Assembly: GCA_009746045.1 (NCBI GenBank)
Contig: RPFO01000102.1
Location: 2,530,534 to 2,594,533 of the forward strand
Length of the DNA stretch: 64,000 nt
Source: Mesostigma viride
Lineage: Eukaryota > Streptophyta > Mesostigmatophyceae > Mesostigmatales > Mesostigmataceae
Reading direction: 5' to 3'
Shown here: positions 1 to 10,556 of the stretch, in pieces
Layout: each line of letters starts with the position of its first letter
Position numbering within the stretch: the first letter of the stretch is position 1
Program-made: the position numbers and the translations under genes
The notes under the pieces: generated by a model
Told to the model about the DNA's origin: nothing
Databases searched by the model: none
Seen by the model: only the letters and a program-made list of their open reading frames with translations

Positions 1-1584
1 TCCTGTTTCGCGGACTGGTGCTCCCGTTTGCGGCATTCAACGGCACTGCAAGCCGCATCGTACCGCATCGTACGGAAACGTCCATTGCATGCTCGCCGCT
101 TGGCGCGCCGTGGTTAAGATTTCCCGAGCTACAAGATTTCCCGAGCTGTATTTCCCGAATTGTGAGCGGCGTGTCATGCAGAAGTCATGCAGATATGTGA
201 TTTGTGCCGGTCCGCGGCCGCCTGGCAGTATGGTTGGCTTCAGTCACCTGCCAACACCTGGGGCCAAGACACAAGAAGAGAGAGTCCAGATAATTCGCGT
301 TCAGCACGACAATTGACAAGCTGCCCACTTCGCATTCCTGCGGGGTCCGGGAAGAGCACGCAGATTGATTGATTGATAGTAACCGCATCTTAATGACTCT
401 GAACGCGCGCTAGCCGTTGACAGGTCTGTGCCTGGCGGGAACGCCAGGAAAAAGGTACGGCCCTCCTGAGATAGTTTAGGATTTCCTAATTCCGGCCCTC
501 GCCTGACAAGCACCGCTGGTCGCTGGACGCGTTGCGGTCATCTGTCGCAACAAATCACCACCAAACAGCTCTTGTACGAAATATCAAGCAGTGCTGAATC
601 AGGCCAAGTTTCGCGTTGTCGAGATTCCAGACATGCTGGATTCGTGCTGGAAAAGCTAATTGCGGGCATGATGACGATCGCAGATTGCGCGCAATTAGCG
701 TAATTATGTTTGCTTGTGATGTGATAGCCGGCAATGAAGGTCAACAAAGCATCTTTTACGATCATCAACGACCAAGCACTCGATATGCCTCTTTGCAAAC
801 ACGCGGCGTCGGGCCTGCATAATTCATTTTGCGCACCGCGTAATTTTGGTAAGCGTTAATTATAACAGAATCATTTATGTACTTGTTATTTTGGTTTTCT
901 GGAATTCCTGTGCTGTCTCCCGCCTCACCTTTGAATTTGGCTACGTTTATACCGGAATGCACTTTTTACACTCTTGAGCTTATAAATAAACGTTTCGCGG
1001 GCTTGTACAGACGTTTCTGCCTGCTCGCGATCGATCGTTGCATGTGGGCATGACGTGACCGGTACTTATAAATATTAAGCTGGCAGCGTCGTTCTGCAGA
1101 GTGCCGTGAAATAGAAGTGGTCTTATCCTGATTCCCAGAGATGATTTTTTTCTTCTCCTGATTCTGTCCTTTTTTATGACCATATGTGAGCTCTGTCCCT
1201 TATAAAATTTTTACCCTAGTGCCATTTTGTTGTCATGACCTAGATCTTCAACATATGCTTTTTGTCTCTCATCTCGTTTCTTCATCCTTTCTTTGTGGAT
1301 GTCTCTTTTTTCTTACAGTATCTTGTAGATCTCACTTGCTCACCAGCCGCGGCCAGTTCGCCATGTCTCTTGACAGCCTCTTATGGTAATGTGTTTTTTA
1401 AACCGTCGTTTCTTGTTTGCCATCGGGCTGGCCGTTTGTGCGCACAGATATGGTGGGTTTTAGTAATAACCGCGCGCTGGTGTCGCTCCCTTCTGTCCAA
1501 GCCATCGTGAGAAGACTTCTTCCACTCATGGTGACTGCTCGTGCGTTTTCCGAGGCAGGACCCGTCTTTTAGCCTTGTTAATTA
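1..1584. other. no gene recognised
   Basis: Only short, overlapping open frames without a recognisable domain are present, and both strands carry frequent stops. Composition becomes T-rich between about 1130 and 1400. A 5' exon or promoter of the gene starting at 1585 could lie here, but I cannot place one. Confidence 0.4.
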
Positions 1585-3203
1585 ATGCGGTGTATGACAT
1601 CTCTGGAAACGCTGAACAGCGTGCGAACCTGCCCAGCTGGCGCAACAGATACAACCACGTCAGGCGTTGCAATGGCACTAGGGCAAGCTGTCACTGAAAT
1701 TATGCGATCAAGCGCCGCTTATGCTGGCTTGCCCTCCAGTGACGTCGTGACGCATGTGTCGAAACTGAGCAATGGGACATCAGTTAGAGGGCATCCTGTT
1801 TCCTTGCCGGGGGCAAGGTCGGCATCTCAGCTTGCCATGCAGATCGAGACCCTGGTTGCGCCAGCGCATCACCCGGATGCCTCCGGCGTGGCTGCCTCCC
1901 GTGTTACCAGCTCTCTGTGGGATCTGCCGGTCCCGCACACAACCGAGCTTGACGCTGTGCTTGGCGCATTGTCGGAAGAAGCCGACACATACGGCAGCTC
2001 GCTTGACTGCCTCTCGGATATGACAAGGGCTCCCTCAGCCCACTTGAGTACGACTAGGTTACCCCACTTGGAATTCTCTGCCCGCGACGAACACCTGAAA
2101 GCGAACGGTGTGAGGGACAGTGACCTCCAGACGATCCAAGTAGAATGCTCTATGCTGAACTCTGCAACGTCCAGTAGACTTGAAAATGCCCAGGAGCTTG
2201 GGGATGTTGCTCCGGACACGGCTCAGGACATGGCGTGGGATGCGCCCAGGGCGGGGTCATCCGTCACCCTGGGTGCCTTGGTGGCGAAGGCCAAGGTCCC
2301 CCTGGCAGCCGCAGAGGATGGAATCAGCAGTAAGGCGCTCGTGGCACGGACGATGATGATGGATCAGACGGCTGCGGACATATCAACGTGGCTGGACTGT
2401 GACACGCCGCCACATGTTGTGCTTGTCACGCGCAAGGCTCGCAAGCTGGGTGCGCCATACCTGGTGCAGTCGAGCAGCCGCACAGGAGCACGGATGGGCG
2501 GGGCAATGCCAGGTAAAATTAACACAGGTAGGCTTATATGAACACGGGTAGGCTTCGGTCATGGCGTTGCAATAGATTGAGTGGTTTGAGACACTTTGAT
2601 ACCACTCGGCTTGCACCGTTATTATATTTTCAAGACATATATTTCCACTGCCTTGTTGCTCTTCAATTTACAGCCTGTCTTTCAATGCTAGAGGTGCAAA
2701 CCTACCGGTGATGGCTTGCAAAGGTTGTCCTTCGGAAACGTGAGGCAAAAAAAATCGTAACAGACTCACAGAATGTTTTTTTTCTTCAAACAGGTATTGT
2801 CAAGTATTACCACGCTTGCAAATTTCTCTCATTTCCTGAAATGCTGGGTTATGTGCTGGGTCACGTGCCTGGAGCTGCTCTCCAAGCAGGTACTTCACAA
2901 GACGCCAGTGGAGACATCCCCCAGCCAGGGTATCAGACAAGCAAGCAGTCCCGGCCAGAACTTGCGGTCAACCCGGCGTGCCGGTGTGCCAGTTGCAGGA
3001 GTGGGACGGCCGCGTCACCCGGGATTGCATTGCCCAGCCGTGCCATGGTGACAGGGCAAGTGGGCACGCCCAGGAGCGGGGCGTATTACTCAGACTCTGA
3101 TGATGCCTTCATGGAATCGCCGTTGGAGGAAGGCAGGCCGATGAGTGGAGAGGAAGGAGACTACTGGCTGCAGCAATGGTTGCATGCATCAGCGCTATCC
3201 TAG
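1585..3203 (+). CDS. two-exon protein of unknown function, 445 residues
   Basis: I do not recognise the family. The model is exon 1 at 1585-2512 (928 bp) and exon 2 at 2794-3203 (410 bp). They are separated by a 281-bp intron with donor AG|GTAAAA and acceptor TTCTTCAAACAG|G preceded by a T-run. The exon lengths sum to 1338, exactly 446 codons with stop, and the split codon restores Gly, so the junction is phase-consistent. The product is rich in Ser, Ala and Thr with no clear membrane segment. The exon 2 part opens with a Lys/Tyr/His/Cys-containing stretch followed by GYVLGHVPG, then becomes Pro/Ser-rich and ends in an acidic tail (YSDSDDAFMES, then GEEGDYW). The start is the first in-frame ATG of the long frame, and another upstream exon is possible. 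It is one of the few non-transposon gene candidates here; expression is unproven. Confidence 0.5.
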
Positions 3204-3770
3204 TCCATGTCTGCATGCAATGTATATCAGCAGCGAGCTGTGGGTTACGGGACTATACGGACATTATAATTAAGTGATTACTTAGTCTCGTGTCCCCGTT
3301 TGGGGGCCACGGACTATGCACATATCAGGCAAGGGGTGTACATAAGAAGCTGCAATTATACCGAACAGCCCCTTTTGGGGGGGGATCCGGCATACCTGTA
3401 ATAATGAGTTGGATCGCTGTTGTGCGGGTTTCGCTTCGAGTTACCCAACCTGCTTTCACTAGTTTTTGGCCAAAAAACATGCCCTGGACATATTTTTGGA
3501 CTTGCATATAGTTTATCGTGGTCGCAATGTATGAGTTTTTATCATGGATGCGTCCAAGAATAGCTTTCTCGAGCTGACATGAAATCAGAACTGTCTTACT
3601 GAAATTAACGTGTGTTTTACACGTAATATTCATTGCTAGCTCTTCAATGGGCTAAGTTGCCTGCTAACATTTTTTTCTCATATTAATGTGGTTAATAAAA
3701 ATTTCACATTTTAATTACACACGATACTGTCAGGGAGCCGCGGAGCATTAAACCCTCGGATTGATGTGAA
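3204..3770. other. intergenic, nothing recognised
   Basis: This is AT-rich sequence with no convincing coding frame. A short phrase around 3393-3410 (TAATAATGAGTTGG) recurs near 8222, so part of it may be an old repeat. Confidence 0.4.
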
Positions 3771-4317
3771 GAAGCCTATACTAATTAATTAATCAATTAA
3801 TTAAACTCGTGCTCCCGGGAGTCACGGAGCACCAGAGTGCTTTGAATCCCTGTGTGTGCACAACAGGAAGAAAGTGCAGAGACCCCCTTTCTCCTTCATG
3901 CCTGAGGCAATGATGCCACAGCTAGCAGCAATCGGACACGATCGATAGATCGACGATCCGGCAAGTTCTGTGGGTGCAATAAGACCCATGTGAGCATATC
4001 ATAACAAGGAGCGTGGGCAAGTAATCTGATCATAGCCAGGACGTAGCATGGCTGTACAAAAGCTAAGCTAAGGCTATGGCTGGTTGTGTACCATGCGTTA
4101 GCGGGGCACGTGACCAGGTATGATGGCTGTCACGTGCGTAACTTTGTCGATACTGCGTTTCAGCCGTAAACAATTACTGATACCATGGCGAGTGTGTCTT
4201 TAAAAGGCTCACCGATTGCAAGTGATCTGACCGAATTTGGGGCTCAGACGCAAAAGATCTGAGCTCCGCGCAGTCAGCCATATCGCCGTCAGTTGATGCA
4301 CCGAAGCCTATACTAAT
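3771..4317 (-). mobile_element. ORF-less LINE-derived element with 15-bp TSD
   Basis: GAAGCCTATACTAAT occurs at 3771-3785 and again at 4303-4317, a clean target-site duplication. Read on the minus strand, the insert starts with a segment (about 4302-4130) matching the region upstream of ORF1 in the element at 47416-50892. It then jumps directly to that element's 3' UTR (about 4110-3833) and ends in the hairpin CTCCCGGGAG...GAG followed by a TTAA-type tail (3804-3786). It is therefore a 5'UTR-plus-3'UTR copy with the ORF removed, a short non-autonomous form of about 0.5 kb. Confidence 0.75.
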
Positions 4318-4330
4318 CTAACTGATTCTA

Positions 4331-4665
4331 GTTCAAGGAGCAGCTAGTAGAGGACATGCGGGGCTTAGGCCTCAGTCCGTGATATGGAAAAAGATGCAGA
4401 CCAAGTCCCTCTGGGCGAGCAGGTACTCATGCAAGGACAATGACCCCCCAGCTCATGTGGGGAAGAAGCGTGTCTCCCGACCGGATCGATGGGAAGAATG
4501 CCCAACGTGATCGACCGCTAGACAGTATAGGGCCGGGCACTAGACATGTTACCTGGCATGCCTCTTAGGTCTGTTAGTTTAGGCTAGCTCTAAACAGATA
4601 GAATAGGACCGGTATAGGATTGTTGCCCATCCATCCACCCAATGATCAATATTAATTAATTATTA
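4331..4665 (+). mobile_element. LINE 3' end fragment (ORF2 C-terminus plus 3' UTR)
   Basis: From about 4335 the DNA matches the ORF2 C-terminal coding stretch at 48700-48830 (EQLVEDM...GL..S.IWKKM), with substitutions and frame breaks. The 3' UTR follows (ATAGAATAGGACCGGTATAGGATTG, cut here: key phrase GGACCGGTA, then CCATCCATCCACCC) and ends in a TTAATTAATTATTA tail. The terminal hairpin found in sister copies is missing. It is 5'-truncated and non-functional. Confidence 0.65.
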
Positions 4666-6759
4666 CCTAAGCTTCCCCTGCAGACAGCTACAAGCCGCGA
4701 GATAGCCATGGCTGACGGCGGCGCCCCTAACTTTCACGTTTGGGCTCCAAATTTTGCCGCGACTATATCACAATCACTTCGTCTTTCTAAAACACACTGT
4801 CACGCTGATATACTTTCCTGAAGCTATCACACAATATTACATATGACGAGCAAACGCACCACGACGCACTGGTCACGACGCAGCGCAGCCTGGCGGCAGC
4901 GCTGAGCACTCGGAAGCTACGCTGGCCCTCCGGCCTGGCCAAGGCAGCAAATCCACTACTCAAGCTTTTGTGGTACATTCGACTGAGCCTCCTGCGGACT
5001 CGCGGCCACGGCCTCGCCTGAACCCAAACGCAGCCCCCCTGCCGAACCGCGCAGCCATTTTTACGACTTTGCCGTCGACACCTCCTTTTGGCGTCAACTG
5101 GCCCGGAATATTAACGGGGTGCACGCCACTTTTTTTGCGCCCAGCACCTGCACCTCCACCAACATCTGTATGCCGTCTGCATGGTGGCACTTGGCTTTCG
5201 GCAATGCCGAGTTCCTGACCCGCTGGATACCCCCACCATCTACTGCAGCCGACATCGCCCTCTGCTCCCTTCGATCTCGGGCGCTCCGATGCCAAAATCT
5301 GCATGGGCAGGCCTCTTCGATCCCTCCCCGGCCCCGGCGGCCTCGAGCCACCATGACCAACGCCACCTGCATAGTCCGCGCCCTCCTGATCAAGGAGGCC
5401 CCTTCGATCGAGCACTGCATGTGACTCCCCTCGCTGCAGATGCCGGCGGCCATGGGAGGCACGCTGGCTGCCGATCTCCCCCAGCTAATCTCTCCACTCT
5501 ACTAGATCGACGCCGCCGATTAAACTCGGAGTCATGCAGCTCGGCTCCTCATCCCGGGGAGGAGACGGAGGAGCGACTGCCTTACAACGGTACGCCATTT
5601 TACTAATTCGAGAAAGAAATGTAGAAAATGAGTTTTCGTTGGTCGGTGTTGCTGGCGTGCGCACGATCGATCGTTTTTGGATTTTTAAAATGCAAGTTGT
5701 AAGCGATCATGGTGTCAACGATGAACACAGAGCAGCCTGGCCTGGCTCTGAGAATGCCAATTAACGGCTGCACGCGCGAATGTGGACGACGAGACTCGTA
5801 GGCATATTAGGGTATATGTTGGCAAATGAACTGCTGGCCAGCCGTCAACCATGCATGGCTGGCCAGAGTTTACGTAAGTTAAGGGGACGTGACGGTCGCG
5901 ACTTTTTTGCGCGCCAAAAAAGTCGCGCCGACCGTACCGACGGACCGTGAAATTGTGACCAGTGCACAGTGCGCGCACCGTGCGGCCGGAGGTGGCCATG
6001 GCGACATGCGTTCCGTTAAAACATGTGGCTAATCCGGCGGGCGACAGGCGCGAAAAATTTAAGCCGATGGCTAGAAGTGATGTTCTATAATGATGTTTCG
6101 TAGCCAGATATGCACTAATAATTTGCAAATTCGCTGCCTTTCTCGATACAGATTTGCACAGCCAGGGGTCTCATCCAATAATTTGGCCGCGATGAATGAT
6201 CTAGCATGCGTGCCTGCATGCGACGGTAGAACTCGATATTCGTGGGTTATATTGATGCAGCAAGAGCCATTTAGTAACGGACACCATGAAAATAACCTAA
6301 GCGTCTTCGATCTGCGGCCATGCATTTCCTGTCGATCATTTCTAAAATGATTTCGTTCAGGCCTGCGCGATCGATCCGCGGTTAATTAAGCCATCCATGG
6401 CTGGCTGGCTTTTCTTGCGCGCCTGGGTAGGAAATAATGCCGGCCGTGGTACGTTGCTTTGCTGCATGTGACGTACCGCCCAGTCTGTTTGCGCTCTTAA
6501 TGAAAGTGGCATGAAACTTTTGGCGCCGTTTCTGGTTTTTTTCTTGCTATTTTGTTCTCCACTTGTTGCAGGTGTGCTATCAGATTTTCCGCAGCTTTCA
6601 ATGGTTTTCCTTACGCTGCGTATGCCTTGCGTCCTAAAGCTACCCAGAATTGATTGGGCTGTTATCTGGCTTTGCTACGCTTCCTTTATGGAGGTTTTCA
6701 TACGGTAGACATTCTTTATTGTGTAGCCCCTATCTGCCTGGGAGCGGCATCACCGTTGC
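4666..6759. other. unassigned region with one possible coding stretch and one hairpin
   Basis: No complete gene is recognised. A frame open on the plus strand from 4987 to 5424 has protein-like composition (FWRQLARNINGVHATFF, then WWHLAFGNAEFLTRW) but no ATG before its middle. It may be an exon or a decayed transposon ORF1; its family is unknown. A strong inverted repeat sits at 5891-5936. A short frame at 6511-6708 begins with a hydrophobic, signal-like stretch but has no other support. Confidence 0.3.
4987..5424 (+). pseudogene. possible exon or relic ORF, unknown family
   Basis: This frame stays open for 146 codons in a 60% GC stretch and reads as a plausible folded protein: Pro-rich start, then an aromatic segment containing HFYDFAVDTSFWRQLARNI and AWWHLAFGNAEFLTRW. 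No initiation codon is near its start, so it would have to be a downstream exon or a truncated relic. Opposite-strand frames overlap it, which is expected in GC-rich DNA and weakens the case. Confidence 0.25.
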
Positions 6760-7972
6760 AAGGAGCTGGCCGTCCACAAGCTACAACCACAGTTCACGGC
6801 GCTACACACCGCGGCGCAGGCTTCGGAAACGCATGCTGCACTTGTCTCTCGCCTTAACCAGGTGGAAGGCAAGTGCGGCGTGCTCATGAAGAAGCTTGAG
6901 GCCATCACCGCCCACACCGAGGCCCTGGCCACACAGGTCCCAAAGCTAGCGGAGCAGACGGCCACCATTGCCTCCCAGCCACCCCGGCAGGATGCTGGTG
7001 ACCTCCCGCTCTCCTACGCGGACCTGCTGCGGACAGCGACCGCCTCCACCACCGACGCCATCGCCACGAAGCTCCAGGAGCTGGAGGACCACCGCCAGGC
7101 CCAGCAACGGGAGGTCACCGATCGCGCTCGCCGCGAGTGCCGAGTGGTGCTACGTCGCTTCCCCCAGAAGCCAGGTGAGACGTCAACCTCCCTTGCTGAC
7201 GAGATCAAGAAACAGCTTCTTACCCTCATGGGCCTGGTAGGTGAGGTAGAACTGCGTGGGTGCCACCGCCTTCCCCACTCACGGGACAAGGCGGCCACCC
7301 CACCAGTCCTGCTCACCTTCATCTCCCCTGAGGATAAGCAGCGGTTCCTCTCTCGTCGCAAGCGGTTGCACGACCTCACCTGGACGCTGGATGACGACCT
7401 AACCCCCGCTCAGCAACAGCAGCGACGCGACCTGTGGCCGGAATACCTCCGCCATAAGCAGGACCCCCAGAAGCCCAAGGTGTACTGGAGGGGCGGGGAC
7501 CTGATGATCAACCACAAGATGTGGACGCCCCCAGCGGGCTAGAATAGCAATAGCCCTAGCTTGTAACCATTGGAGTCACTGTCGCTAAGGCAGCCATGCC
7601 TAGAATGTTTGCCTAGCTGTGCCAACAAACCTAGTCACGTGCCGCCAACGCACGGTACACAACCAGCCATAGCCTTAGCCTAGTTCTAGTACAGCCATGC
7701 TACGCCCTGGCTATGTTCAGATTACTTGCCCACGCTCCTTGCTATGACATGCTCACATGGGTCTTATTGCACCCACAGTTTGCCGGATCGTTAGCCTGTC
7801 CTTTTAGCTAGCCGCGCCCGATTGCAGCTGTGGCATGCCTTTGGCATGAAGGAGACTGGGGGTCTCTGCCCTTTCTCCTGTAGTGCACACACAGGGATTA
7901 AAAGCACTTCGGTGCTCCGTGACTCCCCAACGGGAGCACGAGTTTAATTAATTAATTAATTAAGGAGCTGGC
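6760..7972 (+). mobile_element. 5'-truncated ORF1-only LINE with 11-bp TSD
   Basis: AAGGAGCTGGC is present at 6760-6770 and 7962-7972. The insert between them holds ORF1 (6771-7542), a 3' UTR of about 370 bp, the terminal hairpin GTGCTCC...GGAGCAC at about 7911-7940 and a TTAA-repeat tail (7943-7961). No reverse transcriptase lies between ORF1 and the tail. The same ORF1-to-3'UTR junction recurs on the minus strand at 47416-50892, so the absence of ORF2 looks like a property of the family and not of this copy. Confidence 0.8.
6771..7542 (+). pseudogene. LINE ORF1 protein, 5'-truncated
   Basis: The frame is open from the insertion boundary to the stop at 7542, about 256 codons. The first in-frame ATG (6862) lies well inside the protein, and the equivalent of the missing N-terminus can be seen in the copy at 49285-50717. 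An N-terminal heptad-rich helix (KCGVLMKKLEAITAHTEAL) looks like a coiled coil. It is followed by an ORF1-like RNA-binding region (ECRVVLRRFPQKPGE, then EVELRGCHRLPHSRDK) and a basic C-terminal domain (LSRRKRLHDLTWTLDDDL, then RRDLWPEYLRHKQ). By analogy with L1-type ORF1 proteins it would coat element RNA in a ribonucleoprotein. That function is inferred from layout, not shown. Because its start is lost, this copy is probably dead. Confidence 0.65.
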
Positions 7973-8362
7973 GAGCTCATTAACGCCTTTCATGGCCCTT
8001 CAGCCTGCATCATTGCTGGGAAAATATGGAAGGTGAGAATATGTGAGTTACTTATCACCTCCCCACCTGATAAGCTTCCATTAAACATGGCTTATACTTC
8101 CTAGATGACAGGGATCAGGTCGTTATGACCATGAAGGATGCACCTTTTATCCATAAGCGTCATGATATGGCGGTCACTGTTGGCTATGAGTGATTCCCGC
8201 AAGCGGTCATACCTGCTCATGTAATAATGAGTTGGTGGTTGTTTTCTTCAAGCATCTAGCATTTGTTTTCCGTGGTTCTGCCCCATTTGCAGGGGGCAAG
8301 CTTAGGAATGTGCTCATGGTGTCGCCTCATGTCATGGTGCACCAAGTGCATGCAGGCTGGCA
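7973..8362. other. no gene seen
   Basis: Short sequence between two repeat insertions. It contains small dyads such as GGTCGTTATGACC (8118-8130) but no coding signal. Confidence 0.4.
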
Positions 8363-8790
8363 GCTATTAATTAATTAATTATCAACATCACTCCGTTGGG
8401 AGTAAATGTAGCACATATCCCTGAGAAGGGGCATATGGCTTTTAATACATTCTAGGCTACTTCATGCAAGGGTGGGAATGTAAGCTACCCTTGCTCTAGG
8501 TGCACCAGGGCACCTGCACCCTCATGGTCTATCACGCTATGCCCAGTTAAGGGGGAGCGCATGCCAGATGGGGGAAGATCATCATGGCTATACGAGAGCT
8601 AGGGCATGGCTTCTCAGCAGGGAGGGACTCCCTGCATGGGCACTGCATAATTAAATAAAGCTAGGCATCATCTGGAGGGTGGCTCATCATACTTCATAGG
8701 CACACATGTACATGACTAAAAAGGCTAGGCCTCAGCTGGTATAGTGCCTGGCAGCTATAACATGATGTAATATGGGCAAACTAGGTCAGA
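8363..8790 (-). repeat. dispersed LINE 3'-UTR repeat (family 2)
   Basis: Read on the minus strand this ends in ACTCCCAACGGAGT (a small hairpin) and then a TTAA-repeat tail at 8368-8382. Its body shares blocks such as TAGCACATATCCCTGAGAAGGG, AGGTGCACC..GGGCACCTGCACC and CTCCCTGCATGGGCA with copies at 41575-41720, 46245-46600, 55430-55740 and 57200-57470. The copy at 55770-56020 joins a related hairpin end to an ORF2 C-terminus, which identifies this class as LINE 3' ends. Confidence 0.6.
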
Positions 8791-9071
8791 ATGACCTGTT
8801 ATTTGGTGGCAAGCTTCGTGATACATTAATTTAATTAATTGCACTTGTTTTGGCCCAGTTTGTGGTGGGCAAGGGTGTCTTTGTAGTGGTGTTTGTGCTC
8901 AAAACTGCTTTAACGTGTCATTTTGTTTTTGCACATGACCATGTTTCAATGTGAGTAAACGTGGTCAGAATGAGCTGAAACTTTGGGGCTGTATATTCTG
9001 ATTTGGCACGCCGCAAAGGTGAATTGAACCATTTGCGTTCAGTGCCGGTCCGCGGAAAACGCGATGATTCT

Positions 9072-9146
9072 GCAAATGAATCCAGGCCGGAATCGAACTG
9101 GGGACCTCTCGCACCAACTTTTGCATGCTGACTATAGGACGGACGT
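9072..9146 (-). other. tRNA-like 3' half (possible tRNA pseudogene or SINE piece)
   Basis: On the minus strand the string GGTCCCCAGTTCGATTCCGG fits an internal B box and T-loop (TTCGATT). The T-stem does not pair well and no convincing D-arm or acceptor stem can be drawn, so this is not called as a tRNA gene. Confidence 0.25.
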
Positions 9147-9786
9147 CTCCTCGGATCCTAAGGCATCGCCAGCTGACACCTACAGTCCAACCGTTAAAAG
9201 TTCTCCTTTCCGGGGAGTGATGCGAGCCCTTCGGATTTTGCACTAGATAAATCATTCGAGATCTGTGTGTGTAGGAGTACTACACACGTGTCCACTCGAG
9301 ACTTGTTCAGTCTCGACACGTGAGACGGGCTGAACACGGCTGGAAACTTCTTTAGAAGGGGGCGTAGCCGGTACTATCGAGATCAGCCAAGCGTATATTC
9401 TGATATTTGGGTCTGTATGATTGCAACCCTTGGCCAGTTTTGAATAAAATATTTGTCTCCTTCAATAATATTTGACCCCGTTGCATGTGTCTATGATTTG
9501 ATTTATTTTTTAGGCATCAAAAAATATGTATTTTACGCTAAACTATTCCAATGTGTCTAGACATGCTTATTCTGACCTGCAAACTAGCTGGAATTATTGG
9601 CAAGGGTTGCAATGAGATGGGAATATATGATAAATTTGGCCACATTGGGTTTGCCCATTGTCCTAGGGATAATCGGCCAAAAATAGCGTCTTTTTCTATT
9701 TTTAGCACATAACGGTCACATTGTGGGGGGTAGTCCCCCCCAAAGTGGTTGGAATTTATTCTTATCATATTTATATAGTCCCCCAT

Positions 9787-9843
9787 CATAACTGGATTTT
9801 TATCACATGCATAGGTATGGTTTCCAGAAAAGTGCACTTTTGG
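9787..9843 (+). repeat. short dispersed repeat, copy 1
   Basis: The block around GGATTTTTA.CACATGCATAGG and TGGTTTCCAGAAAAGTGC is nearly identical to 41012-41063. It has no ends or coding content that would identify the parent element. Confidence 0.55.
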
Positions 9844-10132
9844 CCCGTCGATGTCCCATGTAACTTACTGATCTGAGACGGACTGCATGGTCAACCAATC
9901 AGGTACTACCTAGCTGATATGGTCAGACCTAACATGACAACTATACCGTCGATCCCGGTACCGAGGTACCGGCTCATCACACTGTACTGCCTACTGCCAC
10001 GTGTGCATGCCACAGCTACTCTAGGCCAGTACTAGCTTACCGTCCTGGTACCGAGTTGGGTGCCGGCGGTACTATTGACACGTCTCCACTTCTTAGGCTA
10101 TAGTGGGACTGAGACTTCAACTAACTTGGGAC

Positions 10133-10556
10133 GTGGGTGGGTGGGTGGGTGGCCGGGTGGGTGGGTGGGTGGGTGGGTGGGTGGGTGGTGGGTGGGTGGG
10201 TGGGTGGGTGGGTGGGTGGGTGGGTGGGTGGGTGGGTGGGTGGGTGGGGTGGGTGGGTGGGTGGGTGGGTGGGTGGGTGGGTGGGTGGGTGGGTGGGTGG
10301 GTGGGTGGGTGGGTGGGTGGGTGGGTGGGTGGGTGGGTGGGTGGGTGGGTGGGTGGGTGGGTGGGTGGGTGGGTGGGTGGGTGGGTGGGTGGGTGCATGG
10401 GTGGGTGGGTGGGTGGGTGGGTGGGTGGGTGGGTGGGTGGGTGGGTGGGTGGGTGGGTGGGTGGGTGGGTGGGTGGGTGGGTGGGTGGGTGGGTGGGTGG
10501 GTGGGTGGGTGGGTGGGTGGGTGGGTGGGTGGGTGGGTGGGTGGGTGGGTGGGTGG
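10133..10556 (+). repeat. GGGT tetranucleotide microsatellite, about 420 bp
   Basis: A nearly pure run of GTGG/GGGT units with four interruptions (CCGGG near 10152, GTGGTGGG near 10186, an extra G near 10246, GCATG near 10395). Runs of three G every four bases make the plus strand strongly able to form G-quadruplexes. Because the unit is 4 bp, all three plus frames read the tetrapeptide VGGW and all minus frames read THPP without stops. This explains the long spurious ORFs across it. Confidence 0.97.

Larger units (their letters stand above)
8791..10132. other. intergenic with small repeats, no gene seen
   Basis: AT-rich, with a dyad-rich patch at about 9265-9330 (TAGGAGTACTACAC, then CGAGACTTGTTCAGTCTCG). 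Positions 9787-9843 nearly duplicate 41012-41063. No coding region is recognised. Confidence 0.4.

Noticed and set aside
4960-5462. Minus-strand Gly/Arg-rich ORFs
   Set aside because: Low-complexity composition typical of antisense frames in GC-rich DNA; the plus frame at 4987-5424 is more protein-like.
6511-6708. Small secreted protein gene
   Set aside because: A hydrophobic start alone in T-rich DNA is weak evidence; no conserved features.
9072-9146. Functional tRNA gene
   Set aside because: Only the T-loop fits; the T-stem and D-arm do not pair.
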